Shown: piece after piece, positions 1 to 9,189 of the stretch
Numbering within the stretch: the first letter of the stretch is position 1
Layout of the letters: every line of letters begins with the position of its first letter
Assembly: GCF_040822115.1 (NCBI RefSeq)
Contig: NZ_CP162004.1
Span: forward strand, 186,001 to 250,000
Source of the DNA: Flavobacterium sp. WC2421
Lineage (GTDB): Bacteria > Bacteroidota > Bacteroidia > Flavobacteriales > Flavobacteriaceae
Direction: 5' to 3'
Length of the DNA stretch: 64,000 nt
Translations under genes and position numbers: made by a program
Notes under the pieces: model-generated
What the model was told of the DNA's origin: nothing
Databases searched by the model: none
What the model saw: the letters and a program-made list of their open reading frames with translations, nothing else

Positions 1-580
1 CTTTTGAAAATCCTGCTTTGAAACCAAGATTACCATATACTTCTCTTAATTTATTATTATTAATAACGATTAAAGAATCTACCTGCTTGCGTAATTTTTC
101 TATTCCAATTTTCGCTTGTTCTTGACGCACTTTTCCTTCAAATAAGAATGGAAGTGTTACAATACCTACAGTAAGAATTTCTCTCTCTTTGGCTAATTGA
201 GCAATAACCGGCGCAGCACCTGTTCCAGTACCACCACCCATTCCAGCTGTGATGAAAACCATCTTAGTATTGCGGTCCAACATTTTTTCAATTTCAGCAA
301 TGCTCTCAATAGCTGATTGCTGCCCTACATCAGGATTAGCACCAGCACCAAGTCCTTCAGTCAAGTTTACCCCTAACTGAATTTTATTAGGTACTGAACT
401 ACTTTGTAATGCCTGAGAATCAGTATTACATACAATAAAGTCCACCCCTTTAATTCCTTGCTTAAACATGTGGTTTATAGCGTTACTTCCACCTCCACCT
501 ACACCAATTACTTTGATTACATTTGATTGGTTTTTTGGTAAATCAAATGAAATACTTCCAAATTCTGAGTTGCTCATCAT
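1..580 (-). CDS. ftsZ: Cell division GTPase FtsZ (3' end outside the window)
   Basis: This is the N-terminal part of the tubulin-like GTPase that polymerises into the cytokinetic Z-ring. About 193 codons are visible on the minus strand before the window edge. The translation begins MMSNSEFGSISFDLP, and either of the two consecutive ATG codons (580 or 577) could be the start. The nucleotide-binding elements are clear: VIGVGGGGSNAINHM near the N-terminus and the tubulin signature GMGGGTGTGAAP near residue 110. The gene follows ftsA, as expected at the end of a dcw cluster. The 57-bp gap to ftsA contains no obvious terminator, so it is probably co-transcribed. The partial status comes only from the window boundary. 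Identification is secure from the GTPase motifs and the context. Confidence 0.97.
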   Translation of the reverse strand, partial: MMSNSEFGSISFDLPKNQSNVIKVIGVGGGGSNAINHMFKQGIKGVDFIVCNTDSQALQSSSVPNKIQLGVNLTEGLGAGANPDVGQQSAIESIAEIEKMLDRNTKMVFITAGMGGGTGTGAAPVIAQLAKEREILTVGIVTLPFLFEGKVRQEQAKIGIEKLRKQVDSLIVINNNKLREVYGNLGFKAGFSK

Positions 581-637
581 TTTATTTGGTTTTTGATATT
601 AATTATTAATTGTTGTTCTATTTTATTTAGGTTTACC

Positions 638-2017
638 CTATTCCGCGTTGTCTAAAAAATCTTTAATCTTATCTACATATCGGTCAAAAAAAGATCTTTT
701 TATTTTATCTCCTGTAGACTCTTCCTTCTTGGCATGATTAATCCTTTTTTCTTCTTCATTTTCTTCAGGAATATCCTGATAACTTTCGGCAATTGGGGCA
801 CGATAAACTGGAGCTTTTGGTTGTGGCACCTCTTCCTTTCTAATAGCGCTTTGCGTTTTATTTTCAATGCTATTCATTACTAATCCTACAGCCGTAGCAT
901 ATAATGGGCTTGAAAACTCTTCATCAGAATCACCTGCTAAATGCTCATTAGGATATCCAATTCTAGTATCCATTCCAGTAATATATTCCACTAACTGCTT
1001 AATATGCTTTAATTGTGCTCCACCACCAGTAAGTACTATTCCTGCAATTAGTTTTTTACGAGGATCTTCATGACCATACGCTTTAATTTCAGTAAAAACT
1101 TGCTCCACAATTTCAACAACGCGTGCGTGGATTATTTTTGACAAATTCTTTAAAGAAATTTCTTTAGGTTCTCTCCCTCTTAATCCAGGTATAGAAACAA
1201 TTTCATTGTCTTTATTTTCACCTGGCCAAGCTGAACCAAACTTTACTTTTAATAATTCTGCTTGTTTTTCAATAATAGAACACCCTTCTTTTATATCATC
1301 AGAAATTACATTTCCACCAAAAGGAATTACTGCTGTATGACGAATAATCCCGTCTTTAAAAATAGCTAAATCTGTTGTTCCTCCACCTATATCAATCAAA
1401 GCTACACCCGCTTCTTTTTCTTCTTGACTTAGGACTGCATCTGAAGATGCTAATGGTTCTAATGTCAATCCAGATAATTCAATCCCCGAACTCTGAATAC
1501 AACGACCCACATTTCTTATAGAGGACGCTTGACCAACAACAACATGAAAACTAGATTCTAGTCTGCCACCGTACATCCCTATTGGCTCTTTAATTTCAGA
1601 CTGCCCATCAATTTTAAATTCTTGTGGTAAAACATGGATTATTTCTTCTCCAGGTAACATGGCCAACTTATTTACTTGATCAATTAGCAATTGAATATCA
1701 TCACCACCTATCACTTCTTCTGGATTACTTCTGCTGATATAATCAGTATGCTGAATACTTCGGATGTGCTGTCCAGCAATTCCTACAACTACATCTTTTA
1801 TTTTATACCCTGAATTATTTTCTGCTTCATGTATTGCTTGCTGAATGGACTGAATTGTTTGAGTAATATTATTTACAACACCTCTTGCAACACCCAAACT
1901 TTTAGATTTACCTACGCCTAAAATTTCAAGTTTACCATATTCGTTTTTTTTGCCAATCATGGCAACAATCTTGGTAGTCCCAATATCTAGACCCACTGCA
2001 ATATTCTCTTTTTCCAT
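638..2017 (-). CDS. ftsA: Cell division protein FtsA
   Basis: FtsA is the actin-fold ATPase that tethers FtsZ filaments to the inner membrane and recruits the divisome. The 459-residue product has the actin-family phosphate-1 motif GLDIGTTKIVAMIG at residues 9-22, the SHS2 (1C) domain around 90-180, and the phosphate-2 motif ALIDIGGGTTDLAIF near residue 205. The C-terminal 70 residues are charged and proline-containing, and the protein ends in an amphipathic-looking segment (KIKDFLDN) consistent with a membrane-targeting helix. The tail is longer than in E. coli FtsA (about 420 residues). Only 7 bp separate it from upstream ftsQ, which supports translation within the same operon. Confidence 0.97.
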   Translation of the reverse strand: MEKENIAVGLDIGTTKIVAMIGKKNEYGKLEILGVGKSKSLGVARGVVNNITQTIQSIQQAIHEAENNSGYKIKDVVVGIAGQHIRSIQHTDYISRSNPEEVIGGDDIQLLIDQVNKLAMLPGEEIIHVLPQEFKIDGQSEIKEPIGMYGGRLESSFHVVVGQASSIRNVGRCIQSSGIELSGLTLEPLASSDAVLSQEEKEAGVALIDIGGGTTDLAIFKDGIIRHTAVIPFGGNVISDDIKEGCSIIEKQAELLKVKFGSAWPGENKDNEIVSIPGLRGREPKEISLKNLSKIIHARVVEIVEQVFTEIKAYGHEDPRKKLIAGIVLTGGGAQLKHIKQLVEYITGMDTRIGYPNEHLAGDSDEEFSSPLYATAVGLVMNSIENKTQSAIRKEEVPQPKAPVYRAPIAESYQDIPEENEEEKRINHAKKEESTGDKIKRSFFDRYVDKIKDFLDNAE

Positions 2018-2024
2018 TATCTAT

Positions 2025-2747
2025 TTATTTTGTACAAACTACTTGTTTAGTAAATCTCAGGTCAATCTTTTTATATTTATATAAAGAACTATCTAAAACT
2101 GCTTTTTGAAAAAAGGCCTTGTAATCTTTGAATTTTTGTTCCACATTTACCAATCTTCCAAAATCAATTTGATAATTAAAATTTCTATTGAACATTTTTA
2201 AGCTCCCATTAGGCATAATTTGAATTGCAATGATGTTTTTTTTCAAAAAATCATCGTCATAAATTACATGAAATAATTGAGCTAAATCTTCGCTATTTTT
2301 TTTATTTATCTCCCCCGAAACAAGTAGAACTCTAGCTGTAAAATTATCTGATAATGGCATCCTACCCCCTTCATAGTCAACATAAAAAGAGTGGTCACCT
2401 TCGAAAACCCTTGCTATAGGAGTCTTTTGTTTTACTACTGCTTTTAGAACACGATCAATACTTACAAACACATCTGATTTCTCAATCATAGCATTTGAAT
2501 CCAGTATCCTTTCCAGCTTATTCAAATCTAATTTATCTTTTTCAATGCTTGAAGCATTCTCTTTATTTTCTATTAACAATTTATTAACCGTTTCTCTTTT
2601 CACAAAAAGAGCGTTATCTCCTACAAAAACAACTACGGATTTCTTTAATTTTCTATGTTCATTTCGATTTGACGTAAATGAAAACAGGAAAATTACTAAT
2701 CCTAACATAAGAAATAATCTAATATTTGTCCAGTTAAATATTCTCAT
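2025..2747 (-). CDS. ftsQ: Cell division protein FtsQ
   Basis: FtsQ is a bitopic divisome scaffold linking early and late division proteins. The 240-residue product has a short cytoplasmic N-terminus, one transmembrane helix at about residues 8-25, and a periplasmic POTRA/beta region containing VFVSIDRVLKAVVKQKTPIAR followed by FYVDYEGGRMPLS, which fits the FtsQ family pattern. Sequence conservation in this family is low, so position between murC and ftsA contributes strongly to the assignment. The start lies 14 bp inside the 3' end of murC, so translational coupling is likely. Confidence 0.9.
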   Translation of the reverse strand: MRIFNWTNIRLFLMLGLVIFLFSFTSNRNEHRKLKKSVVVFVGDNALFVKRETVNKLLIENKENASSIEKDKLDLNKLERILDSNAMIEKSDVFVSIDRVLKAVVKQKTPIARVFEGDHSFYVDYEGGRMPLSDNFTARVLLVSGEINKKNSEDLAQLFHVIYDDDFLKKNIIAIQIMPNGSLKMFNRNFNYQIDFGRLVNVEQKFKDYKAFFQKAVLDSSLYKYKKIDLRFTKQVVCTK

Positions 2748-4083
2748 TTAGCGCTTGTTTTATTGACACTATCATTTCCCCAATATCACCTGCTCCAATA
2801 GTAACAATTATTTGAGCATTACTTTCCAAAATAGTCTTTATTAATTCTTCTTTTTGAACTAATTTTTTATGCTGATTATCAATTTTAGACAACAACCAAT
2901 CCGAAGTAATTCCCTCAATTGGCAATTCACGGGCCGGATAAATATCCATTAAAATAACTTCGTCAAAATTAGACAAACTTTTGGCAAAATCATCAGCAAA
3001 ATCCCTTGTTCTACTAAATAAATGAGGCTGAAATACAGCCAAAACTTTTTTATCAGGATACAATTCTCTTACTGCCTGATGCACAGCATCAATCTCAGTA
3101 GGGTGATGCGCATAGTCATCAATGTAAACTAAGTTTTTTGTTTTAATTTGATACGAAAACCTTCTCTTAACTCCTTTAAATGATGCTAAGGCTACTGCAA
3201 TGGCCTCGGTTGGGGTGCCGAATATTTCAGCCATTGCAATAGCCATTAAAGCATTCATCAAATTGTGTCTTCCTGGTAAACCAAAACGAAAATCTTTTAA
3301 AATCCCTTTTGGAGTATTTATATCAAAAACATAACTCCCATTTTCAATTCGCACATTAAAGACATTGTAAACAGCATCTTCATTTACCGCAACTGTCACC
3401 CCTTTTAAAGGCAAATCTTTAGTGATAAATAATTTATTTTTATCCTCAATTTTATTTGCAAATTCTACAAACGATTCTGCTATAGCATCACTTGTCCCAT
3501 AAATATCTAAATGATCTGCATCCATAGATGTGATACAAGCAATATTAGGATGCAAATGCAAAAAAGAACGATCGAATTCATCCGCTTCAACTACCGTAAC
3601 TGTTTTACCACTACCTATTAAATTCGAATTATAATTTTCTACAATTCCTCCAATAAAAGCTGTTACATCAACCCCACTTTCATATAAAATGTGCCCTAGA
3701 ATACTTGATGTTGTTGTTTTTCCATGTGTACCTGCCACAGCAAAGCAAAAAGTGTCTTTTGTTATTATACCTAAAACTTCCGCTCTCTTTTTTACTTGAT
3801 ATTCTCTTTCCAAAAAATAATTCCATTCAGAATGCATTTTTGGTACAGCTGGCGTAATAATCACCAAAGTATTTTCTACATAAAAATTTTTCGGAATTAA
3901 ATCAATATTATCTTCAAAATGAATTTCAATTCCACTTTCAATCAATTCTCTCGTCAGCATCGTTGGCGTTTTATCATAACCCGAAACTTGCTTCCCGATA
4001 TTCTTAAAATACCGTGCCAAGGCACTCATTCCGATGCCACCAATTCCGATGAAATAGACGTTATGTATTTGATTTAAATTCAT
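2734..4083 (-). CDS. murC: UDP-N-acetylmuramate--L-alanine ligase MurC
   Basis: MurC is the cytoplasmic ATP-dependent ligase that adds L-alanine to UDP-MurNAc, the first amino acid of the peptidoglycan stem peptide. The 449-residue protein has the N-terminal Rossmann motif FIGIGGIGMSALARYF (residues 11-26), the Mur ligase P-loop GTHGKTTTSS starting at residue 118, and the conserved DDYAHHPTEI motif in the C-terminal domain. Length and motif order match the family. It sits between murG and ftsQ and overlaps ftsQ by 14 bp. Confidence 0.97.
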   Translation of the reverse strand: MNLNQIHNVYFIGIGGIGMSALARYFKNIGKQVSGYDKTPTMLTRELIESGIEIHFEDNIDLIPKNFYVENTLVIITPAVPKMHSEWNYFLEREYQVKKRAEVLGIITKDTFCFAVAGTHGKTTTSSILGHILYESGVDVTAFIGGIVENYNSNLIGSGKTVTVVEADEFDRSFLHLHPNIACITSMDADHLDIYGTSDAIAESFVEFANKIEDKNKLFITKDLPLKGVTVAVNEDAVYNVFNVRIENGSYVFDINTPKGILKDFRFGLPGRHNLMNALMAIAMAEIFGTPTEAIAVALASFKGVKRRFSYQIKTKNLVYIDDYAHHPTEIDAVHQAVRELYPDKKVLAVFQPHLFSRTRDFADDFAKSLSNFDEVILMDIYPARELPIEGITSDWLLSKIDNQHKKLVQKEELIKTILESNAQIIVTIGAGDIGEMIVSIKQALNENI

Positions 4084-4122
4084 TGTTTTTAATATCTTAA
4101 AGTCCGTTGAACTTACTGTTTG

Positions 4123-5214
4123 TTATTTTTTAATTAATTTCACAATTTCATCAGCAATTTGCTTTGTTGCTTCTGGCATTGCTAGTTGTTTTATATTTTC
4201 GCTTAGCTGCTTTTGCTTTCCTTCATCTTTTAAAAGGGCCTCAAAAACAAGACTGAATTGAGAATCCAAATCTGATTCTTTTAAAAGCAATGCTCCTTTT
4301 TTGTCAACAATTGCTTTTGCATTTTTTGTCTGATGGTCTTCTGCCACATTCGGTGATGGAATAAACAGCACCGGTTTTCCAACAATACATAATTCTGATA
4401 CGGATGAAGCACCAGCACGTGAAATAATAATATCTGCTGCTGCATAAACAAAATCCATTCTTTCGATAAAAGAAACAACCTGAACATTCTCCGTATTGTA
4501 TTTTTTATAATCTTCGTAATATAATTTTCCGCATTGCCAGATAATCTGAACATTTTGAGAAACAATCTTATCTAATTCTTTTTCAATTAATTGATTCATT
4601 CTTCTAGCACCCAGACTTCCTCCAAGAACAAGCAACGTCTTTTTATTAGGATCTAAATTAAAATATTCAATTGCGTCCCCTCTCTTACTTTCGATAGCAA
4701 TCAAATCCTGACGAACTGGGTTACCCGTAAAAACCATTTTTTCTTTTGGAAAAAAACGCTCTAAATTTTCATAGGCAACACAAATAGCACTTGCTTTTTT
4801 GCTCAATAACTTATTTGTAATTCCAGGATAAGAATTTTGTTCTTGAATTACAGTAGGTATGCCCATTGTATTAGCTACTTGTAATAATGGTCCACTAGCA
4901 AAACCGCCTGTACCAATAACTACATCTGGTTTAAAATCCTTAAGTATCATTCTGGATTTCCATAAACTATCAACTAATTTAAAGGGAAACATCGCGTTTT
5001 TTAAATTAATCTGACGTTGTAAACCAGCAATCCACAATCCTTTTATATTGTAACCCGCTTGAGGAACTTTTTGCATTTCCATTTTATCTTTGGCTCCTAC
5101 AAAAAGGAATTCAGCATTAGGGAAACGCATTTTTAATTCATTAGCAATAGCAATTGCAGGATATATATGTCCTCCCGTTCCTCCACCACTTAATATGAAT
5201 TTATATTGTTTCAT
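4123..5214 (-). CDS. murG: Lipid II synthase MurG (UDP-GlcNAc transferase)
   Basis: MurG is a GT-B glycosyltransferase at the cytoplasmic face of the membrane. It transfers GlcNAc from UDP-GlcNAc to lipid I, giving lipid II. The 363-residue product begins with the glycine-rich loop [12 protein letters not shown] at residues 9-20, has a second G-loop [12 protein letters not shown] near residue 196, and carries the donor-binding region [18 protein letters not shown] near 265-282. Size and motif order are standard. It lies 40 bp downstream of ftsW and 39 bp upstream of murC. Confidence 0.97.
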   Translation of the reverse strand: MKQYKFILSGGGTGGHIYPAIAIANELKMRFPNAEFLFVGAKDKMEMQKVPQAGYNIKGLWIAGLQRQINLKNAMFPFKLVDSLWKSRMILKDFKPDVVIGTGGFASGPLLQVANTMGIPTVIQEQNSYPGITNKLLSKKASAICVAYENLERFFPKEKMVFTGNPVRQDLIAIESKRGDAIEYFNLDPNKKTLLVLGGSLGARRMNQLIEKELDKIVSQNVQIIWQCGKLYYEDYKKYNTENVQVVSFIERMDFVYAAADIIISRAGASSVSELCIVGKPVLFIPSPNVAEDHQTKNAKAIVDKKGALLLKESDLDSQFSLVFEALLKDEGKQKQLSENIKQLAMPEATKQIADEIVKLIKK

Positions 5215-5254
5215 TTAATTTAAAATTACTGTTATGAAATACTTCAATTAAATA

Positions 5255-6544
5255 TTATTTATTCATCACCGCATCCATAGGATTTCCAGCTTTATCTTCA
5301 ATAGAATAATCCGAATTAATTTCTTCTTCAGAAGCTAGCTCAGCATCAATTAATTTTTGAAGCGCTTCTTCTCTTTTAGCTGCTACTTTTAATTCTTCCT
5401 CTATTTCTTCGTCTTTTTTAGTCACACTTATAATAATACCGAGTGCAAAGCACGTCATCCAAATGGAACTTCCTCCGCTACTGATCAAGGGTAACGTTTG
5501 CCCTGTAACCGGCAGTAACTCTACAGCTACGGCCATATTTATCATGGCTTGAAATATCATTGGAAAACCGAGCCCTATGACGACTAATTTTCCAAATAAG
5601 GTATTTGCTTTATGCGAAGCAATGACAAAACGGAATAAAAGCAGAAGGTATAAGGTAAGAACACCAAGCCCTCCAATTAAACCGTATTCTTCGACTATGA
5701 TAGCATAAATAAAGTCAGAAGAAGATTGTGGTAAAAAATTCTTTTGAACACTTTTCCCCGGTCCTAATCCATAAATTTTACCTGAAGCAATAGCAATTTT
5801 GGCTTTCTCAATTTGGTAATCATCTTCGTCTGGTTTGTCGGTTGTAAAATTTTCAATTCGACTACTCCACGTACTTACCCTACTAAAAAATCTAGAATCA
5901 GGAAACGCTTTGGAAACAAGCACAAAAAAGGCAAGAAAAACAATACCTGAACCAATTATAAAACCAATATATTTTATTGGGTATTTACCAATAAAAACAA
6001 GCATAATTACCATTGAAAATATCAAGGCTGTTGTAGAAAAATTGGCAGGTAAAATAAACATTAAAGTTATAAATACGGGAATCCAAAGTTCTTTTAAAGA
6101 TTCTTTAAAATCAATTGGTTCTTCTCGAGTTTTAGATAAATACCTAGCAACATAAATGAACAACACTAAGGATGCTAATGTTGATGTTTGAAATGTAATG
6201 CCCACAAACGGAATTTGAATCCATCGACTTGCATTAGCACCTGCAATTACCGTTCCTTTGATTAAGGTATAAGCCAATAATATCCAAACAACAGGTAATC
6301 CCACTTTAGAGATGGCTCTAAAATAATGATATGGCACTTTATGAACAAAATAAATAATAGTAAATCCAATACAAATATGAGCTAAATGTTTTACCAAATA
6401 ACCCAATGTATTACCCGTCCCATGTCCTAAATAGGCTAAATTACTACTGGCACTAAAAACAGGCATAAACGAAAACAGCGCTAATAAAGCCACGAATGAC
6501 CATATTACTTTATCTCCTTTTAAATTACCTATTAATTGCTTCAT
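5255..6544 (-). CDS. ftsW: SEDS peptidoglycan glycosyltransferase FtsW
   Basis: FtsW is the polytopic SEDS-family glycosyltransferase that polymerises lipid II at the septum with its class B PBP partner, here probably the FtsI encoded upstream. The 429-residue protein has about ten hydrophobic segments. It also has the family's C-terminal periplasmic-loop signature LPVTGQTLPLISSGGSS near residues 340-357, and a charged tail of about 55 residues rich in E and K. ProW-like transporters and RodA are alternatives for a SEDS-like protein in general, but the dcw position favours FtsW over RodA. Confidence 0.95.
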   Translation of the reverse strand: MKQLIGNLKGDKVIWSFVALLALFSFMPVFSASSNLAYLGHGTGNTLGYLVKHLAHICIGFTIIYFVHKVPYHYFRAISKVGLPVVWILLAYTLIKGTVIAGANASRWIQIPFVGITFQTSTLASLVLFIYVARYLSKTREEPIDFKESLKELWIPVFITLMFILPANFSTTALIFSMVIMLVFIGKYPIKYIGFIIGSGIVFLAFFVLVSKAFPDSRFFSRVSTWSSRIENFTTDKPDEDDYQIEKAKIAIASGKIYGLGPGKSVQKNFLPQSSSDFIYAIIVEEYGLIGGLGVLTLYLLLLFRFVIASHKANTLFGKLVVIGLGFPMIFQAMINMAVAVELLPVTGQTLPLISSGGSSIWMTCFALGIIISVTKKDEEIEEELKVAAKREEALQKLIDAELASEEEINSDYSIEDKAGNPMDAVMNK

Positions 6545-6552
6545 TTCAAAAT

Positions 6553-6581
6553 TTGTTTAAAGTTTCACTTGTTTAAAGTTT
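6553..6581. repeat. 13-bp tandem direct repeat in the murD-ftsW gap
   Basis: TTGTTTAAAGTTT occurs twice, at 6553-6565 and 6569-6581, with a 16-bp period in the 76-bp space between ftsW and murD. No open reading frame or terminator is visible here. The function is unknown. Confidence 0.6.
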
Positions 6582-6620
6582 AAAAATGTTCAACCTTACT
6601 CTTTATAATTTACCTTCTTT

Positions 6621-7952
6621 CTATAAGTTTTGTACCGCTTGTTTAAATTGTTTTCCTCTATCCTCATAGTTTTCAAACAAATCAAAACTTGCACATGCAG
6701 GCGATAACAATACAGTATCCCCTTTTTCGGTCAAACGTTGCGCCATTCTTACGGCATCATTCATATTGGTAACTTCAACCATAATATCAACTACATTACC
6801 AAATGCATCAATTATTTTTTTATTATCGACTCCTAAACAAATTATTGCTTTTACTTTTTCACGAACTAATGACATCAATTCATTATAATCATTCCCTTTA
6901 TCGACACCACCTACAATCCACACTGTTGGTGTGTTCATACTGTCTAAAGCAAAGAAAGTAGCATTTACATTTGTCGCTTTTGAATCATTGATATATTGAA
7001 CATTTTGAATTTTCAATACTTTCTCCAAACGGTGCTCTACTCCTTGGAAATTAGATAAACTTTCACGAATTGTTGCTTTTCTAATTTGCATCAATTTAGC
7101 CACAGAGGTTGCTGCCATTGCATTTTTCATATTATGTTTTCCTTCCAAAGCAATTGACTCCGTGTCCATTTTAAATTCCTCTTGATTAATTGATACTTCC
7201 ATTATGTTGTTTTTGATAAATGCTCCTTCACTAAAAGTTTTTGTTAATGAAAAAGGGATTAGTTTTGCTTTTGTTTTATTTTTATTTAGCCATTCATTAA
7301 TAGCCTCGTCATCTGCGTCATATATGAGGTAATCATCCTCTGTTTGATTCATTGTTATTCTAAATTTTGAATCAATATAATTTTCGTATTTGTAATCGTA
7401 TCGATCTAAATGATCCGGACTAATATTGGTAATAATTGCTATATGAGGTTTGTAATCTTTAATGCCATCCAATTGAAAACTACTTAATTCTAACACATAG
7501 GAATCAAATGTGTCATCAGCTACTTGCCAGGCAAAACTCTTTCCAATATTACCCCCCAAACCGACATTCAATCCAGCCGATTTTAACAAATGATAGGCTA
7601 ACATTGTTGTCGTAGTCTTCCCATTACTTCCAGTTATCCCAATAGTTATTGCTTTTGTAAAAGGAGCCGCAAATTCTATTTCTGATATCACAGGGATCCC
7701 TTTTTCGATTAGTTTTTTAACAATTGGAGCTTTTTCTGGAATACCAGGGCTTTTCATAACCACGTCAGCATTCAAAATCAAATCCTCAGTATGTTGTTCG
7801 TCTTCGAAATCAATACCATTACTTACAAGAACTTCTTTATAGTTTTCTTTTATCTTTCCAAAATCAGACACAAAAACATCATATCCTTTTTTCTTACCTA
7901 GGATTGCTGTTCCTACTCCGCTTTCTCCGCCGCCTAATACAACTAGTCTCAT
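6621..7952 (-). CDS. murD: UDP-N-acetylmuramoyl-L-alanine--D-glutamate ligase MurD
   Basis: MurD adds D-glutamate to UDP-MurNAc-L-Ala in the cytoplasm. The 443-residue product has an N-terminal Rossmann-type motif VVLGGGESGVGTA (residues 3-15), the Mur ligase P-loop GITGSNGKTTTTML near residue 108, and the central-domain motif NISPDHLDRYD. The C-terminal domain contains the conserved YINDSKATN segment. It starts 1 bp after the end of mraY, so coupled translation is likely. Confidence 0.97.
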   Translation of the reverse strand: MRLVVLGGGESGVGTAILGKKKGYDVFVSDFGKIKENYKEVLVSNGIDFEDEQHTEDLILNADVVMKSPGIPEKAPIVKKLIEKGIPVISEIEFAAPFTKAITIGITGSNGKTTTTMLAYHLLKSAGLNVGLGGNIGKSFAWQVADDTFDSYVLELSSFQLDGIKDYKPHIAIITNISPDHLDRYDYKYENYIDSKFRITMNQTEDDYLIYDADDEAINEWLNKNKTKAKLIPFSLTKTFSEGAFIKNNIMEVSINQEEFKMDTESIALEGKHNMKNAMAATSVAKLMQIRKATIRESLSNFQGVEHRLEKVLKIQNVQYINDSKATNVNATFFALDSMNTPTVWIVGGVDKGNDYNELMSLVREKVKAIICLGVDNKKIIDAFGNVVDIMVEVTNMNDAVRMAQRLTEKGDTVLLSPACASFDLFENYEDRGKQFKQAVQNL

Positions 7953-7953
7953 G

Positions 7954-9183
7954 TTATCTTAATTTTAAAGTAACAATTGAAAGTATCGCTAACATGATAG
8001 CTACAATCCAAAAACGAGTTACAATTTTACTTTCATGATAGCCCTTCTTTTGATAGTGATGATGTAAAGGAGCCATTAGAAATATTCTTCGTCCTTCACC
8101 AAAACGTTTCTTGGTATATTTAAAATAGGTCACTTGCAATACCACCGAAAAATTCTCAACTAAAAACACTCCGCAAAATAATGGAATCAACATTTCTTTT
8201 CGAACTGCAATCGCTAAGACGGCAATAATCCCACCGATCGTCAAACTTCCAGTATCTCCCATAAATACGGATGCTGGATACGAATTATACCATAGAAATC
8301 CAATTAGTGCCCCTGTAAAAGAGGCGATAAAAACCGTCATCTCACCCGAATTAGGGATGTACATAATATTCAAGTAATTGGAGAAAATAATATTTCCTGA
8401 AACGAAAGTAAAAATACCTAATGCCAGTACGGATATTGCCGAAGTTCCCGCGGCGAGTCCATCTATACCGTCAGTTAAATTAGCCCCATTAGAAACTGCT
8501 GTTATAATAAAAATCACAATAGGAATAAAGATTACCCAAGCCCATTTTTCATATCCTTCTCCAGTCCAAGCTAATAATTCAGCATAATCAAATTCATTGT
8601 TTTTGAAAAATGGAATTGTAGTCGCTGTCGACTTTTCTTCCAAAGGAGCTTCATAAATAACATTCTCAGTGGTCATCTTAAAAACATCACTTTTACCCGT
8701 ATCAGTACGTACTGTTACACTTGGATTAAAATATAGAACTGTCCCAACAATTAAACCTAACCCCACTTGTCCAAAAACTTTAAAAATCCCTTTTAGTCCT
8801 TGCTTGTCTTTTTTGAAAATTTTTATATAGTCATCTACAAAACCAATTGTTCCCATCCATAAAGTCGTAACAATCAACAAGACAATATAAATATTATGCA
8901 ATTTTGCGAATAACATAACTGGTAACAATGTGGCAAATATGATGATTAACCCCCCCATTGTAGGAGTACCTGCTTTTTCGTTTTGCCCAGCCAAACCTAG
9001 TTCTCTAACTGTTTCACCTACTTGCTGATTGCGTAAAAAATTGATAATTCTTTTACCATAAACAGTAGATAATAATAGTGATAATAAGAAAGCCAATGCC
9101 GATCTAAAAGTGATGTATTGAAAAACACCAGTTCCAGAAACATTCATCGTTTTATCTAAATATTCAAATAAGTAATACAGCAT
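7954..9183 (-). CDS. mraY: Phospho-MurNAc-pentapeptide transferase MraY
   Basis: MraY is the polytopic inner-membrane enzyme that transfers phospho-MurNAc-pentapeptide to undecaprenyl phosphate, making lipid I. The 409-residue protein has about ten membrane segments. It shows the active-site elements GFVDDYIKI (aspartate pair), [12 protein letters not shown], and the C-terminal histidine motif [14 protein letters not shown]. It is longer than the roughly 360-residue E. coli enzyme, with extra sequence around residues 160-205 before a conserved transmembrane block, a feature I recall in Bacteroidota MraY. It is flanked by murE (6 bp upstream) and murD (1 bp downstream). Confidence 0.97.
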   Translation of the reverse strand: MLYYLFEYLDKTMNVSGTGVFQYITFRSALAFLLSLLLSTVYGKRIINFLRNQQVGETVRELGLAGQNEKAGTPTMGGLIIIFATLLPVMLFAKLHNIYIVLLIVTTLWMGTIGFVDDYIKIFKKDKQGLKGIFKVFGQVGLGLIVGTVLYFNPSVTVRTDTGKSDVFKMTTENVIYEAPLEEKSTATTIPFFKNNEFDYAELLAWTGEGYEKWAWVIFIPIVIFIITAVSNGANLTDGIDGLAAGTSAISVLALGIFTFVSGNIIFSNYLNIMYIPNSGEMTVFIASFTGALIGFLWYNSYPASVFMGDTGSLTIGGIIAVLAIAVRKEMLIPLFCGVFLVENFSVVLQVTYFKYTKKRFGEGRRIFLMAPLHHHYQKKGYHESKIVTRFWIVAIMLAILSIVTLKLR

Positions 9184-9189
9184 ATTTTA

